A DNA stretch of 16,567 nt. Source: Promethearchaeota archaeon. Lineage in GTDB: Archaea > Asgardarchaeota > Lokiarchaeia > Sigynarchaeales > SOKP01. Both the position numbers and the translations under genes were made by a program. Below, one piece after another: positions 1 through 6,475 of this stretch. Location of the stretch: contig JAEOTJ010000378.1 of NCBI GenBank assembly GCA_016839905.1, positions 1-16,567 of the forward strand, in the 5' to 3' direction. Numbering within the stretch: position 1 is the stretch's first letter; every line of letters starts with the position of its first letter. Below the pieces are notes generated by a model that saw only the letters and a program-made list of their open reading frames with translations, was not told the DNA's origin and made no database searches.

Positions 1-179
1 ATGATCTGAAACGAATTTATTCGTTAAGGAATTTTATTCTTATTTTTTTATTCTTAATGTCATTCTATTAATTTATAATTAGTTCATTAAGAATTTATGA
101 ATGTGTTAAATGTCTTAAAAGAAGAATTACCAGGATTAAAACTTTTTTTTTCCACCAAAGAATATATTATTTAAAAAAT
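1..179. other. AT-rich intergenic edge region
   Basis: No convincing gene is visible. Two perfect inverted repeats are present: a tight one at 10-25 (7-bp arms, 2-nt loop) followed by T-rich sequence, and a wider one with 10-bp arms at 50-59 and 85-94. A 25-codon ATG reading frame at 97-174 exists but has nothing to support it. The region probably holds the 3' flank of the GTPase gene at 180-791 and of whatever lies left of the window. Confidence 0.5.
10..48 (+). terminator. possible hairpin plus T-rich terminator
   Basis: A perfect 7-bp inverted repeat (AACGAAT at 10-16, ATTCGTT at 19-25) is followed by T-rich sequence at 32-48. This could end a plus-strand gene lying left of the window. 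Archaeal termination mainly needs the T-tract, so the hairpin may be incidental. Confidence 0.25.
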
Positions 180-791
180 TTAAGGATTAATAGCTTCAAG
201 AACCACTTTTTCCCCACAATAATTACATATTCTTAATTTTTTATTAAAATATTCCCTGCAGGCTTCGCATTTCTGTAATTTTATACTAATTATCTCTCTT
301 ACAACGTTTGAAAATGCCTCTTCAACATTTTCCCCCGTTTTTGATGATGTTTCAATAATATTAACGCTCCAATCATACTCTGCACAATATTTCTCTGCTT
401 CTTCCTTTGTAATCTCTCGTTCCTCTATTAAGTCTATTTTAGTACCAATTAAAACCTTAATTACATCCTCTTCTGCATACATATCTACGAGTTCAACCCA
501 ATTATGGATATCTTCAAGGGTATTTTGTATGGTAGTATCATATAGAATTAAAGCGGCTACGGCACCTTTCAAATAACTAGGTAAAAGATTTCTATATTCT
601 TCTTCGCCGGCAAAATCCCAAATAGTTACATCAATAGTTAGATTTTCTTCTAACTCAATTTTTTTCCTTTTAAACGCAACACCAATGGTATCCATCATTT
701 TTTCCATAAAGATCCCATCAATATAGCGAGCAATTAGAGAACTCTTGCCAACACCCTTAGCTCCTGCCAAAACAATTTTGAATTTAAGCAT
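180..791 (-). CDS. Ras/Rab-like small GTPase with C-terminal zinc ribbon
   Basis: This is a 203-residue small GTPase, a GTP/GDP molecular switch of the Ras superfamily. G1 P-loop is GAKGVGKS (residues 10-17). The switch I Thr is T35 within DTIGV. G3 is WDFAGEE (58-64), G4 is TKID (Ras has NKxD) and G5 is SSK within ETSSKTG. The residue equivalent to the catalytic Gln of Ras (Q61) is Glu. Instead of a lipidated Cys tail, the C terminus carries a zinc ribbon, CEAC-x10-CNYC. The ATG start places the P-loop at the usual distance, and a TATA-like box lies about 28 bp upstream, suggesting a leaderless mRNA. It is the downstream member of a tandem pair with the gene at 945-1547, to which it is closely similar along its whole length. 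The cellular role is unknown; in Asgard archaea such proteins are thought to relate to membrane or cytoskeletal signalling, but that is inference here. Confidence 0.93.
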   Translation of the reverse strand: MLKFKIVLAGAKGVGKSSLIARYIDGIFMEKMMDTIGVAFKRKKIELEENLTIDVTIWDFAGEEEYRNLLPSYLKGAVAALILYDTTIQNTLEDIHNWVELVDMYAEEDVIKVLIGTKIDLIEEREITKEEAEKYCAEYDWSVNIIETSSKTGENVEEAFSNVVREIISIKLQKCEACREYFNKKLRICNYCGEKVVLEAINP

Positions 792-814
792 TATTAATTA
801 GGATAAAAATTGTA

Positions 815-824
815 TTAATTAAAT
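815..824 (-). promoter_or_regulatory. TATA-like box for the 180-791 GTPase
   Basis: The minus-strand sequence ATTAATTTAA-like at 815-824 is centred about 28 bp before the ATG at 791. That spacing would start transcription at or within a few bases of the start codon. It gives this paralogue its own promoter rather than relying on read-through from 945-1547. Confidence 0.35.
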
Positions 825-944
825 TTTAAAATATCTTCATATAAAAGAATTATCACTGGATAATCTCAATAAAATAGTATGATTGAACTTTTATTTTATT
901 AATAAAAACAAGATGAAGAATTAGAAAATTAATAAGCAAAGAAC

Positions 945-1547
945 TTAAAGCTCCACTTTTTCCCCACAATTATTACAGATTTTTAAATTTTTATTAAAGT
1001 AATCTCCGCAGGCATGACATTTCTGAAATTTTAAATTCACAATCTCTCTTGAAACACTTAAAAATGCCTCTTCAACATTTTCTCCTGTTTTAGATGATGT
1101 CTCAATTATTGTACCGCACCATTTATGGTCAGAACATATTTGTTCTGCCTCTTCCTTCGTGATCTCTCGTTCCTCTATTAAATCTATTTTAGTTCCAATT
1201 AAAACCTTAATTACATCATCATCTGCATATGCATCTACGAGTTCAACCCAATTATGGACATCTTCTAGTGTATTTCTTCTAGTAGTATCATACAGGATTA
1301 ATGCCGCAGAAGCACCCTTTGCATATGGGGGAAAAAGGTTTCTATATTGTTCTTCGCCTCCAAAATCCCAAATAGTAACATCAAGAGTCAAATTATCTTC
1401 TAAATTAATCACTTTTCGTTTAAACGCAACACCAATAGTATCCATCATGTTCTCATTGAACACATTATCACAAAATCGAGCAATAAGAGAACTTTTCCCA
1501 ACATTTTTGGCTCCAGCTAACAGAAATTTAAACTTTAACGATAACAT
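945..1547 (-). CDS. Ras/Rab-like small GTPase with C-terminal zinc ribbon (paralogue)
   Basis: This is a 200-residue small GTPase, the tandem paralogue of the protein at 180-791. Motifs in order are the P-loop GAKNVGKS, DTIGV in switch I, WDFGGEE (G3), GTKIDL (G4), ETSSKTG (G5), and the C-terminal zinc ribbon CHAC-x10-CNNC. G3 reads D-F-G-G-E rather than D-x-A-G-Q: it has the double Gly typical of Arf and Gα proteins, and Glu at the catalytic Gln position. The ATG at 1547 gives MLSLKFKF, two residues longer at the N terminus than its neighbour. The 153-bp gap to the downstream paralogue, with its own TATA-like box, argues against a tight operon. A recent tandem duplication is the simplest origin. 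The overlapping plus-strand frame at 1159-1587 is only a shadow of this gene. Confidence 0.93.
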   Translation of the reverse strand: MLSLKFKFLLAGAKNVGKSSLIARFCDNVFNENMMDTIGVAFKRKVINLEDNLTLDVTIWDFGGEEQYRNLFPPYAKGASAALILYDTTRRNTLEDVHNWVELVDAYADDDVIKVLIGTKIDLIEEREITKEEAEQICSDHKWCGTIIETSSKTGENVEEAFLSVSREIVNLKFQKCHACGDYFNKNLKICNNCGEKVEL

Positions 1548-1571
1548 GATTGTATTTATTCTAAAAGATAT

Positions 1572-1583
1572 GATTAAATATTT
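1572..1583 (-). promoter_or_regulatory. TATA-like box for the 945-1547 GTPase
   Basis: The minus-strand sequence AAATATTTAATC is centred about 30 bp before the ATG at 1547. This is typical archaeal TATA spacing for a leaderless or near-leaderless transcript. Confidence 0.35.
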
Positions 1584-1664
1584 TTAACTTAGATGATATA
1601 AAAAGATTATCATTGGTGTAATCCTACATGCTGTTTCATTGTCAAGATGGAAATGATGTTTAAG

Positions 1665-1672
1665 TTTATATA
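1665..1672 (+). promoter_or_regulatory. TATA box for the winged-helix-like gene
   Basis: TTTATATA at 1665-1672 is centred about 26 bp before the ATG at 1695. This spacing predicts transcription starting essentially at that ATG, and so favours 1695 over the upstream in-frame TTG at 1686 as the start codon. Confidence 0.5.
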
Positions 1673-1694
1673 ATTTTAATGTTTATTGTACTGT

Positions 1695-2153
1695 ATGGAA
1701 AAGAAAGATGATGATTTTAACAAAAAAAGTAAAAATGATTCTGAAAAAATGAAAAATTTATTTAACCAAATGGCTGAAGTCACGAAGAAAACGGTTGCTA
1801 AAGATATGGTTCAATTAAAACACGTGGAAGTAAAAAAGCAAGAAGTAAGTGAAGAAACAATAGATCTTGCCAGAACGTTAAAACAACAAATAGTAGAACA
1901 TGATAAATTCGAGAAACTTTCAAATAATGAGCTTACAATCTTAGAATCTTTTCAAGGTAGAAGGTTATTTTTATCACGCATAGCCATAATTGTTAATCAA
2001 AGTCGGATTCCCTTAGGCATTCCTGGTTTTAAAAAAGTTGAATTAGAGAATATAATCGATGGACTTCATAAAAAAGGATATCTTGATTCTGAAAAAGTCA
2101 GAAATGAATTAGTTTTTTTCCTTACAGAAAGAGGTAAATATAGAGTTCAATAA
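1695..2153 (+). CDS. hypothetical protein with C-terminal winged-helix-like domain
   Basis: This is a 152-residue protein of unrecognised family. The first ~60 residues are highly charged, Lys/Glu-rich and probably disordered or helical. The last ~75 residues look like a small winged helix. They contain a helix in the LTILESFQG region, a helix after PLGIPGF, a likely recognition helix (VELENIIDGLHKKGYL), and a two-strand wing ending FFLTERGKYRVQ. This suggests nucleic-acid binding, but there is no motif that names a target. The reading frame also permits a TTG start at 1686; ATG 1695 is chosen because the TATA box at 1665-1672 would make the mRNA leaderless there. The gene is divergent from the GTPase at 945-1547 and converges on rpoK with 23 bp between the stops. 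Function unknown; the domain call is inference from pattern only. Confidence 0.75.
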   Translation: MEKKDDDFNKKSKNDSEKMKNLFNQMAEVTKKTVAKDMVQLKHVEVKKQEVSEETIDLARTLKQQIVEHDKFEKLSNNELTILESFQGRRLFLSRIAIIVNQSRIPLGIPGFKKVELENIIDGLHKKGYLDSEKVRNELVFFLTERGKYRVQ

Positions 2154-2172
2154 ATACCAAATGATAATATAA

Positions 2173-2189
2173 TTTTTTAATCTTTTTTT
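2173..2189 (+). terminator. oligo-T terminator after the winged-helix-like gene
   Basis: Two T-runs (2173-2178 and 2183-2189) lie 20-36 bp past the stop at 2153. Archaeal RNA polymerase terminates on such T-tracts without needing a hairpin. The tracts overlap the 3' end of the convergent rpoK gene. Confidence 0.4.
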
Positions 2190-2479
2190 AAAATAAGTTT
2201 ATTGATAGGTACATCTTGAAATTCTCCACTTGGCATTTCTCTTCTAAGTGTTATTGGTAAAATTCCAGATTTCAACTCTGCCTGCGCAATCTTAATTGGA
2301 TCAATTATATTTTTAGGTTTTTGGATCAGTATGGGGGCACCAAAACTAATTTGAAGAGCTCGTGCTCCAACGATTCTTGCTTTTTCATATCGCGTGAGAA
2401 AAATAGGACCAATCTTGATATAACTTCTAACTTCCTTATATTTCTTTCTTAATTCTCTTGATTCCAAAAAACTAGACAC
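2177..2479 (-). CDS. rpoK: DNA-directed RNA polymerase subunit K (RpoK/Rpo6)
   Basis: This is a 100-residue archaeal homologue of eukaryotic Rpb6 and bacterial omega. It is a small core subunit that clamps the largest RNA polymerase subunit and aids assembly. The family signature is plain: [22 protein letters not shown] in the middle, then [10 protein letters not shown], then [19 protein letters not shown] near the end. Length is at the upper end of the normal range because of a ~27-residue N-terminal extension. The start codon is GTG at 2477-2479; no ATG precedes the conserved core. An AT-rich TATA-like box about 37 bp upstream allows an ~11-nt leader. It sits beside a tRNA gene on the same strand, and its 3' end faces the winged-helix gene. 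Confidence 0.93.
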   Translation of the reverse strand: MSSFLESRELRKKYKEVRSYIKIGPIFLTRYEKARIVGARALQISFGAPILIQKPKNIIDPIKIAQAELKSGILPITLRREMPSGEFQDVPINKLILKKD

Positions 2480-2510
2480 GGTTATTCAAACCTAAAAAAT
2501 GAGTTGTTGT

Positions 2511-2523
2511 TAAATTAAATATA
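2511..2523 (-). promoter_or_regulatory. TATA-like box for rpoK
   Basis: The minus-strand sequence TATATTTAATTTA is centred about 37 bp before the GTG at 2479. It would give a short leader of roughly ten nucleotides. Confidence 0.35.
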
Positions 2524-2595
2524 CAATGTCATATAACTTTTTTGGTTTTTATACCAATATATAGTATATTTTACAGTAAATGGATAATATTATAG

Positions 2596-2701
2596 TGCGC
2601 GAGGAGGGATTCGAACCCCCGACCTACACGGTGTGAGCGTTTGACGTTAATTATGTATTTTCATAAATAAAGTCGTTATAACTTGGCTAAACCACTCGCG
2701 C
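2596..2701 (-). tRNA. tRNA-Val (anticodon CAC) with a 31-nt intron
   Basis: The acceptor stem GCGCGAG/CTCGCGC pairs at all 7 positions. The T arm is GGGGG-TTCGAAT-CCCTC, the variable loop is AGGTC, and A73 is encoded without CCA. The anticodon loop CTCACAC is intact and continuous with its 3' stem strand CGTGT, giving anticodon CAC (Val). The D arm (GTTT...TAAC, with a 13-22 T-T mismatch) resembles archaeal Val tRNAs. The 5' anticodon strand is only complete (ACACG) if 31 nt at 2641-2671 are removed between positions 28 and 29. The mature length is then 75 nt including A73. The D loop reads AGCCAAGTTA, so the usually invariant G18 appears to be A. tRNA identity is secure; the exact splice points are a pairing-based inference. 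Confidence 0.88.
2641..2671 (-). other. predicted tRNA intron inside the anticodon stem (28/29)
   Basis: Removing these 31 nt restores a perfect 5-bp anticodon stem (ACACG/CGTGT). The intron itself can fold into a hairpin: TTATTTATG pairs with CATAATTAA at 8 of 9 positions around a 6-nt loop. Flanking GAC and GTC add three more pairs, consistent with a relaxed bulge-helix-bulge substrate for the archaeal splicing endonuclease. The boundaries could shift slightly. Confidence 0.6.
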
Positions 2702-2717
2702 TTTTTGATATATTAAG

Positions 2718-2724
2718 ATATAAT
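2718..2724 (-). promoter_or_regulatory. TATA-like box for tRNA-Val
   Basis: The minus-strand sequence TTATATC at 2718-2724, with a second TA-rich stretch at 2708-2716, lies about 20 bp before the tRNA 5' end. It is a plausible promoter in the divergent region shared with hef. Confidence 0.3.
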
Positions 2725-2808
2725 CTCTAAAGGGAATTAAATTTTTTTATTAAAACAATATTAATTGTATTTAAGAAATATTCAGACTGTTTATTTTTAT
2801 ATATTTTC

Positions 2809-2820
2809 TTTATATTATAT
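2809..2820 (+). promoter_or_regulatory. TATA-like box for hef
   Basis: TTTATATTATAT at 2809-2820 lies about 35 bp before the candidate start codons at 2849-2852. A second TA-rich stretch at 2795-2805 is an alternative. Both sit in the region divergent with the tRNA gene. Confidence 0.3.
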
Positions 2821-2848
2821 CATTTAATCTGAAGAATATCAGAATTTT

Positions 2849-5194
2849 TTGGTGAGTTCTGTCTCAAGCAGAGAAGGTTTTCTAACCCATCCGTTAATAA
2901 AAGAAAGTTTAGTAGTGAGACGTGCGTATCAAGAAAATATCTTTATAAATTGTTTAAATCAAAATTGTTTAGTAGTCATTCCAACAGGTTTAGGTAAAAC
3001 TATTATCGCACTCATGTTAGCAGTTCATAAACTTTCAGAAAAGCCAAATTCAAAAGTGATATTCTTGGCGCCGACGAAACCCTTAGTGAATCAGCACTAT
3101 AAATCTTTCTTAAATTTAACACTAATTACTCCTGAGTCTCTTAAATCGATTACGGGAACGACCCCTCCGGAAAAAAGAAAAGAACTTTGGAATGAAGTAA
3201 AAGTTGCTTTCATGACCCCTCAAGTACTACAAAATGATTTAATTTCAAATTTATATTCTATTCAAGATGTGTCTTTAATCATTTTTGATGAATGTCATCG
3301 AGCGATTGGTGATTATGCTTACTGTTTTATTGCTAAAAAGTATTTGGACGCTTCGGAGTCCCCTCAAATATTAGGTCTCACGGCAAGTCCTGGTTCTACT
3401 GAGGAAAAGATTAATGAAATTAAACAAAATTTATATATCGATCATATCGAAATCAGAACAGAAAAAGATAAAGATGTGAAACCTTACATTCATAATGTAG
3501 ATAATGAATGGATAAAAATTAAGCTTCCTAAAGAATTCTTAGAAATTACAAGTATTTTAATAGAAAAATTAAAGAGCATCTATAAATGGTTAAAGCACAA
3601 CGACTTAATCAATTCGGTTGATGTGAATAAAGTCACTAGAAAAGATCTATTGTATTTAAATAAGGTTATAAATAACAGAATTAAAAACTCTCGAGGTAAA
3701 AACGAGAAATTCGAAATGTTTTATGCAAAAAAGCTTCAAGCGAATGCAATACGACTATCTCACATGTTAGAATTAATAGAAACACAAGGTATTAACGCGT
3801 TAAACGATTACTTTGAAAAAAATGAAGAAAAGATAAAGGATAATACAGCCAATAAATCCTTAAAAGAATTATGGGCTGATGTAGATTTTAAACGCGTAAA
3901 AGAATTGACTCAAAACATTCAGTCAAAGAGAATAATCCATCCAAAAATAGAAAGATTACAAGATATTTTACATTCTCAATTAAAAAAAAGTTCTGAATCA
4001 AGAATATTAGTTTTTTGTCATTTTAGAGATTCTATTAATAATATTGTTAGATTCTTTCAAAAAGATAAGATAATAAAAGCTCATAAATTCGTGGGCCAAG
4101 CAAAAAGGGGGTCAGATAAAGGATTAAGACAAAAGGAACAGATTGAGCTACTTGAAGAATTTAAGGAAGGTAATTACAACACATTAATTGGAACGAGCGT
4201 TGCCGAAGAAGGTTTAGATATCGCAGAATGCGATTTAGTTGTTTTTTACGATGTAGTGCCAAGTGCTATCCGCTCCATTCAACGCCGAGGTCGCACGGGT
4301 CGGAAAAAAGAAGGTAAAGTCATTATTTTAATGGCCGAAGGCACGAGAGATGAAGGATATTACTGGGCAGAAAAAGTAAAGGAAAAGAACATGAAACAAA
4401 GTCTAAAAAGAATTAAGGAGTCAGAAAAGGATTCTAAATCAGGACAATCTAATCTATTAAGTTTCATTTCCAATGATAAAGAAGATAATGGATCAAAAGA
4501 GTCACCTAAAGATTTAAATAATTCAATTCAAAAAATTGAAGGTGCTGATGAATTAAAAATTGTTTGTGATAATCGAGAAACAGCATCTCCCGTGGTTAGG
4601 AATTTATCATTAATGGGGATTGATCTAAGGTTAGAACAATTAACAGTAGCTGATTATGTAATATCAAATCGAGTTGGGATTGAAAGAAAAAATGCCCAAG
4701 ATTTTAGCGATTCCATAAAGGATGGGAGATTATTTACAGAGTTAAACGATTTAAAAAATAATTTTGAAAGACCAATTCTAATACTAGAAGGTGATCCATT
4801 CACGGATTCCAGTATAAATGAAAATGCTTTATATGGTGCCATTACTTCAATTATTTTAAATTTAGGAATAAATGTTTATAAAACTAGAGATCCAAGTGAA
4901 ACAGCGATTTTTTTATACCAATTAACTAAAAAGGAACAATCAAAAAATAAAAGCTCAATTAAACTGAGATTTAATAAAGCACCAATAGATATGTCTCGTT
5001 TGCTAGAGTATATTATTGCGGGCATTCCTGGAGTCAACGCTTTACGAGCTAAATATCTTCTTAATGAATTAAAGACAATACAAACAATTTTTAATGCCGA
5101 TATACCAGATATGACAAAAATTGAGAATATAGGTAAAAAAATTGCGCAAGAAATTTATAAAATTAGTAGATATAAATATCAAAATGGTTCTTGA
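2849..5194 (+). CDS. hef: Hef-type SF2 helicase / XPF-family structure-specific nuclease
   Basis: This is a 781-residue archaeal relative of FANCM (helicase) and XPF/Mus81 (nuclease). Such proteins process stalled forks and branched DNA. The N-terminal SF2 helicase has a Q-like motif around RRAYQE (24-29), Walker A PTGLGKT (45-51), Walker B DECH (147-150), motif III TASPG (178-182) and motif VI QRRGRTGR (~478-485). An insert of roughly 150 residues lies between the RecA lobes, as in Hef. A charged linker leads to the ERCC4 nuclease, with DNRE near residue 573, ADYVIS, and the catalytic ERK (~611-614) followed by DFxxSIKDGRL. Tandem helix-hairpin-helix motifs end the protein (~717-770; GIPGV and ENIGKKIA). 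All catalytic motifs appear intact. The start is TTG 2849 or GTG 2852; there is no ATG before HPLIK. Minus-strand frames inside it are shadows. Confidence 0.95.
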   Translation: MVSSVSSREGFLTHPLIKESLVVRRAYQENIFINCLNQNCLVVIPTGLGKTIIALMLAVHKLSEKPNSKVIFLAPTKPLVNQHYKSFLNLTLITPESLKSITGTTPPEKRKELWNEVKVAFMTPQVLQNDLISNLYSIQDVSLIIFDECHRAIGDYAYCFIAKKYLDASESPQILGLTASPGSTEEKINEIKQNLYIDHIEIRTEKDKDVKPYIHNVDNEWIKIKLPKEFLEITSILIEKLKSIYKWLKHNDLINSVDVNKVTRKDLLYLNKVINNRIKNSRGKNEKFEMFYAKKLQANAIRLSHMLELIETQGINALNDYFEKNEEKIKDNTANKSLKELWADVDFKRVKELTQNIQSKRIIHPKIERLQDILHSQLKKSSESRILVFCHFRDSINNIVRFFQKDKIIKAHKFVGQAKRGSDKGLRQKEQIELLEEFKEGNYNTLIGTSVAEEGLDIAECDLVVFYDVVPSAIRSIQRRGRTGRKKEGKVIILMAEGTRDEGYYWAEKVKEKNMKQSLKRIKESEKDSKSGQSNLLSFISNDKEDNGSKESPKDLNNSIQKIEGADELKIVCDNRETASPVVRNLSLMGIDLRLEQLTVADYVISNRVGIERKNAQDFSDSIKDGRLFTELNDLKNNFERPILILEGDPFTDSSINENALYGAITSIILNLGINVYKTRDPSETAIFLYQLTKKEQSKNKSSIKLRFNKAPIDMSRLLEYIIAGIPGVNALRAKYLLNELKTIQTIFNADIPDMTKIENIGKKIAQEIYKISRYKYQNGS

Positions 5195-5210
5195 ATTGTT
5201 TAAATTCCAA

Positions 5211-5220
5211 ATTAAATAAA
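5211..5220 (+). promoter_or_regulatory. TATA-like box for the 49-residue zinc-ribbon gene
   Basis: ATTAAATAAA at 5211-5220 is centred about 25 bp before the ATG at 5240. This fits a leaderless transcript and supports the short gene being expressed on its own. Confidence 0.35.
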
Positions 5221-5239
5221 AAGTTTGAATAATAAAAAT

Positions 5240-5389
5240 ATGATGAGTTATTGCCCTAAATGTAAAGAAGCATTGGAAGAGAACGTGGCATTTTGCCCTT
5301 TCTGCGGATTTCAAATTGGAAAGCTAGAAGAGGACAAGGACAAGACCATCGAAAGATTCGTTTTTCTTGTTCTAGTTTTAGTACAATAA
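5240..5389 (+). CDS. small stand-alone zinc-ribbon protein (49 aa)
   Basis: This is a short gene encoding MMSYCPKCKEALEEN and so on, with four cysteines in CPKC-x10-CPFCG. That is the standard zinc-ribbon form found at the ends of many archaeal proteins. After the ribbon come an acidic/basic stretch (LEEDKDKTIE) and a hydrophobic tail, RFVFLVLVLVQ. The tail could be a membrane-contact segment or simply the truncated start of a longer ancestral protein. Evidence for a real gene is the perfect cysteine spacing in frame with an ATG-ATG start, and a TATA-like box 25 bp upstream. It begins 45 bp after the hef stop. Likely roles are protein-protein or nucleic-acid contacts; no specific function can be assigned. 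It could also be a gene remnant. Confidence 0.65.
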   Translation: MMSYCPKCKEALEENVAFCPFCGFQIGKLEEDKDKTIERFVFLVLVLVQ

Positions 5390-5730
5390 ACTTATTTATC
5401 CTAAACTCTTTCACAGCCATGCATTTGATAATTTTATGGATAATTTCTATGATATTAAAGTAAATTCACAAATTTAAATGTTTCCAATCATTTACTTTGT
5501 CTTGAATAAATTAGACAATATTCTTTTTAATTTGATCACTCCATAAATTTATATTTAAGCTAAAATATTTTAATTTATCAATTATTAAGGTTATTAATAA
5601 ATACATTCCAAGAAAAAAATTGTTGAAAAATTCGCTCAAACTATCAATAAGTTTTATTAAATGAATAATTTTCGTTAGCAGTGAGCAGAAAAATAATCAA
5701 AACCAATCAAACCAAGAAAAGTGAATCGAC
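5390..5730. other. intergenic region, AT-rich, no gene seen
   Basis: This 341-bp stretch has only short frames in all directions and no recognisable RNA gene. A TTTTATTAAATG stretch at about 5651-5662 is a possible TATA element for the downstream GTPase and would give a leader of ~45 nt. In the GTPase frame, an open stretch rich in Gln, Asn and Ser precedes a TGA at 5722-5724, just before the conserved region. Confidence 0.5.
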
Positions 5731-6324
5731 ATTATCAAATTCAAAATTGTCTTATGCGGAAGTAAAAATGTCGGAAAAACATCTTTAATTCGCCGGTATG
5801 CTACGGGTAAGTTTGATAAATCTACTTTATCCACTATTGGTGTGGATTTTGAAACTAAGAAAATTACTCTCGCTGATGGAACCGAGTTAATGCTAAATAT
5901 ATGGGACTTCGCTGGAGAGAAAAAGTTTCGCATGCTTTTTCCATCATATATATCTGGTGCTTCTGGAGCTTTTCTATTATATGATATAACAAATAAAGCA
6001 TCTTTTGAGGATATTCAAGAGTGGTTGGATGTTATATATTCAGTTACTTCTCCACCAAAAACAATTATTTTATTAGAATCAAAAGCAGATTTAGAAGATG
6101 AAAGACAGGTAACAAAAGAGGACGTATTAGAAAAGTTTAGTAAATATAAATTTCATGATGAGATACTAAGTACTTCAGCAAAGACAGGACAAAATGTCGA
6201 AGAAGCTTTTCATCTGTTAGGTAATGAGATTATAAAGAACTCCTTGAAGAAATGCCCAAACTGTGACAAGTTTTATCCTTTAGAATTGTTATTTTGTCAA
6301 TTTTGCGGAGCAAAAACGCGGTAA
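5731..6324 (+). CDS. Ras-like small GTPase with C-terminal zinc ribbon, apparent ATT start
   Basis: This is the third small GTPase of the window, about 197 residues. The P-loop GSKNVGKT lies upstream of the first GTG (5842), so starting there would remove the nucleotide-binding loop. Reading back in frame, IIKFKIVLCG aligns residue for residue with MLKFKIVLAG of the 180-791 protein, and the Met position is an ATT (5731-5733). The frame is closed by TGA at 5722-5724, with no ATG, GTG or TTG between. Other motifs are TIGVDF (switch I), WDFAGEKKF (G3, again Glu for catalytic Gln), SKAD (G4, in place of NKxD) and STSAKTG (G5). The C-terminal zinc ribbon is CPNC-x10-CQFC. Possible explanations are an AUU start, a base error, or a lost start codon in a recent pseudogene. 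The body of the gene looks intact. Confidence 0.8.
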   Translation: MIKFKIVLCGSKNVGKTSLIRRYATGKFDKSTLSTIGVDFETKKITLADGTELMLNIWDFAGEKKFRMLFPSYISGASGAFLLYDITNKASFEDIQEWLDVIYSVTSPPKTIILLESKADLEDERQVTKEDVLEKFSKYKFHDEILSTSAKTGQNVEEAFHLLGNEIIKNSLKKCPNCDKFYPLELLFCQFCGAKTR

Positions 6325-6475
6325 ACATGAAGGGGCATATTTTTTGATTTATTATATTTAATTTTTAACTATCAAAATTCTATTTTTCTAATCCTTAAAT
6401 CATTACAATATAAAAAGAAATATATAATAGTAGAAATTTTAATTAAACAAATTCTAAAAATTATAACTACTTAAA

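Noticed and set aside
50..94. 10-bp inverted repeat (arms 50-59 and 85-94) as a mobile-element end
   Set aside because: No transposase, target duplication or second copy is visible; a rough estimate gives several such repeats per window by chance at this base composition.
97..174. 25-codon ATG frame before the first GTPase
   Set aside because: No motif, no clear promoter and too short to separate from chance in AT-rich sequence.
1159..1587. Plus-strand open frame of 142 codons
   Set aside because: It lies antisense to the clear small GTPase gene at 945-1547; low-complexity Ser/Thr-rich translation with no family features.
5842..6324. GTPase gene starting at the GTG at 5842
   Set aside because: This start would remove the P-loop GSKNVGKT, which is encoded in the same open frame just upstream and aligns with the paralogues.
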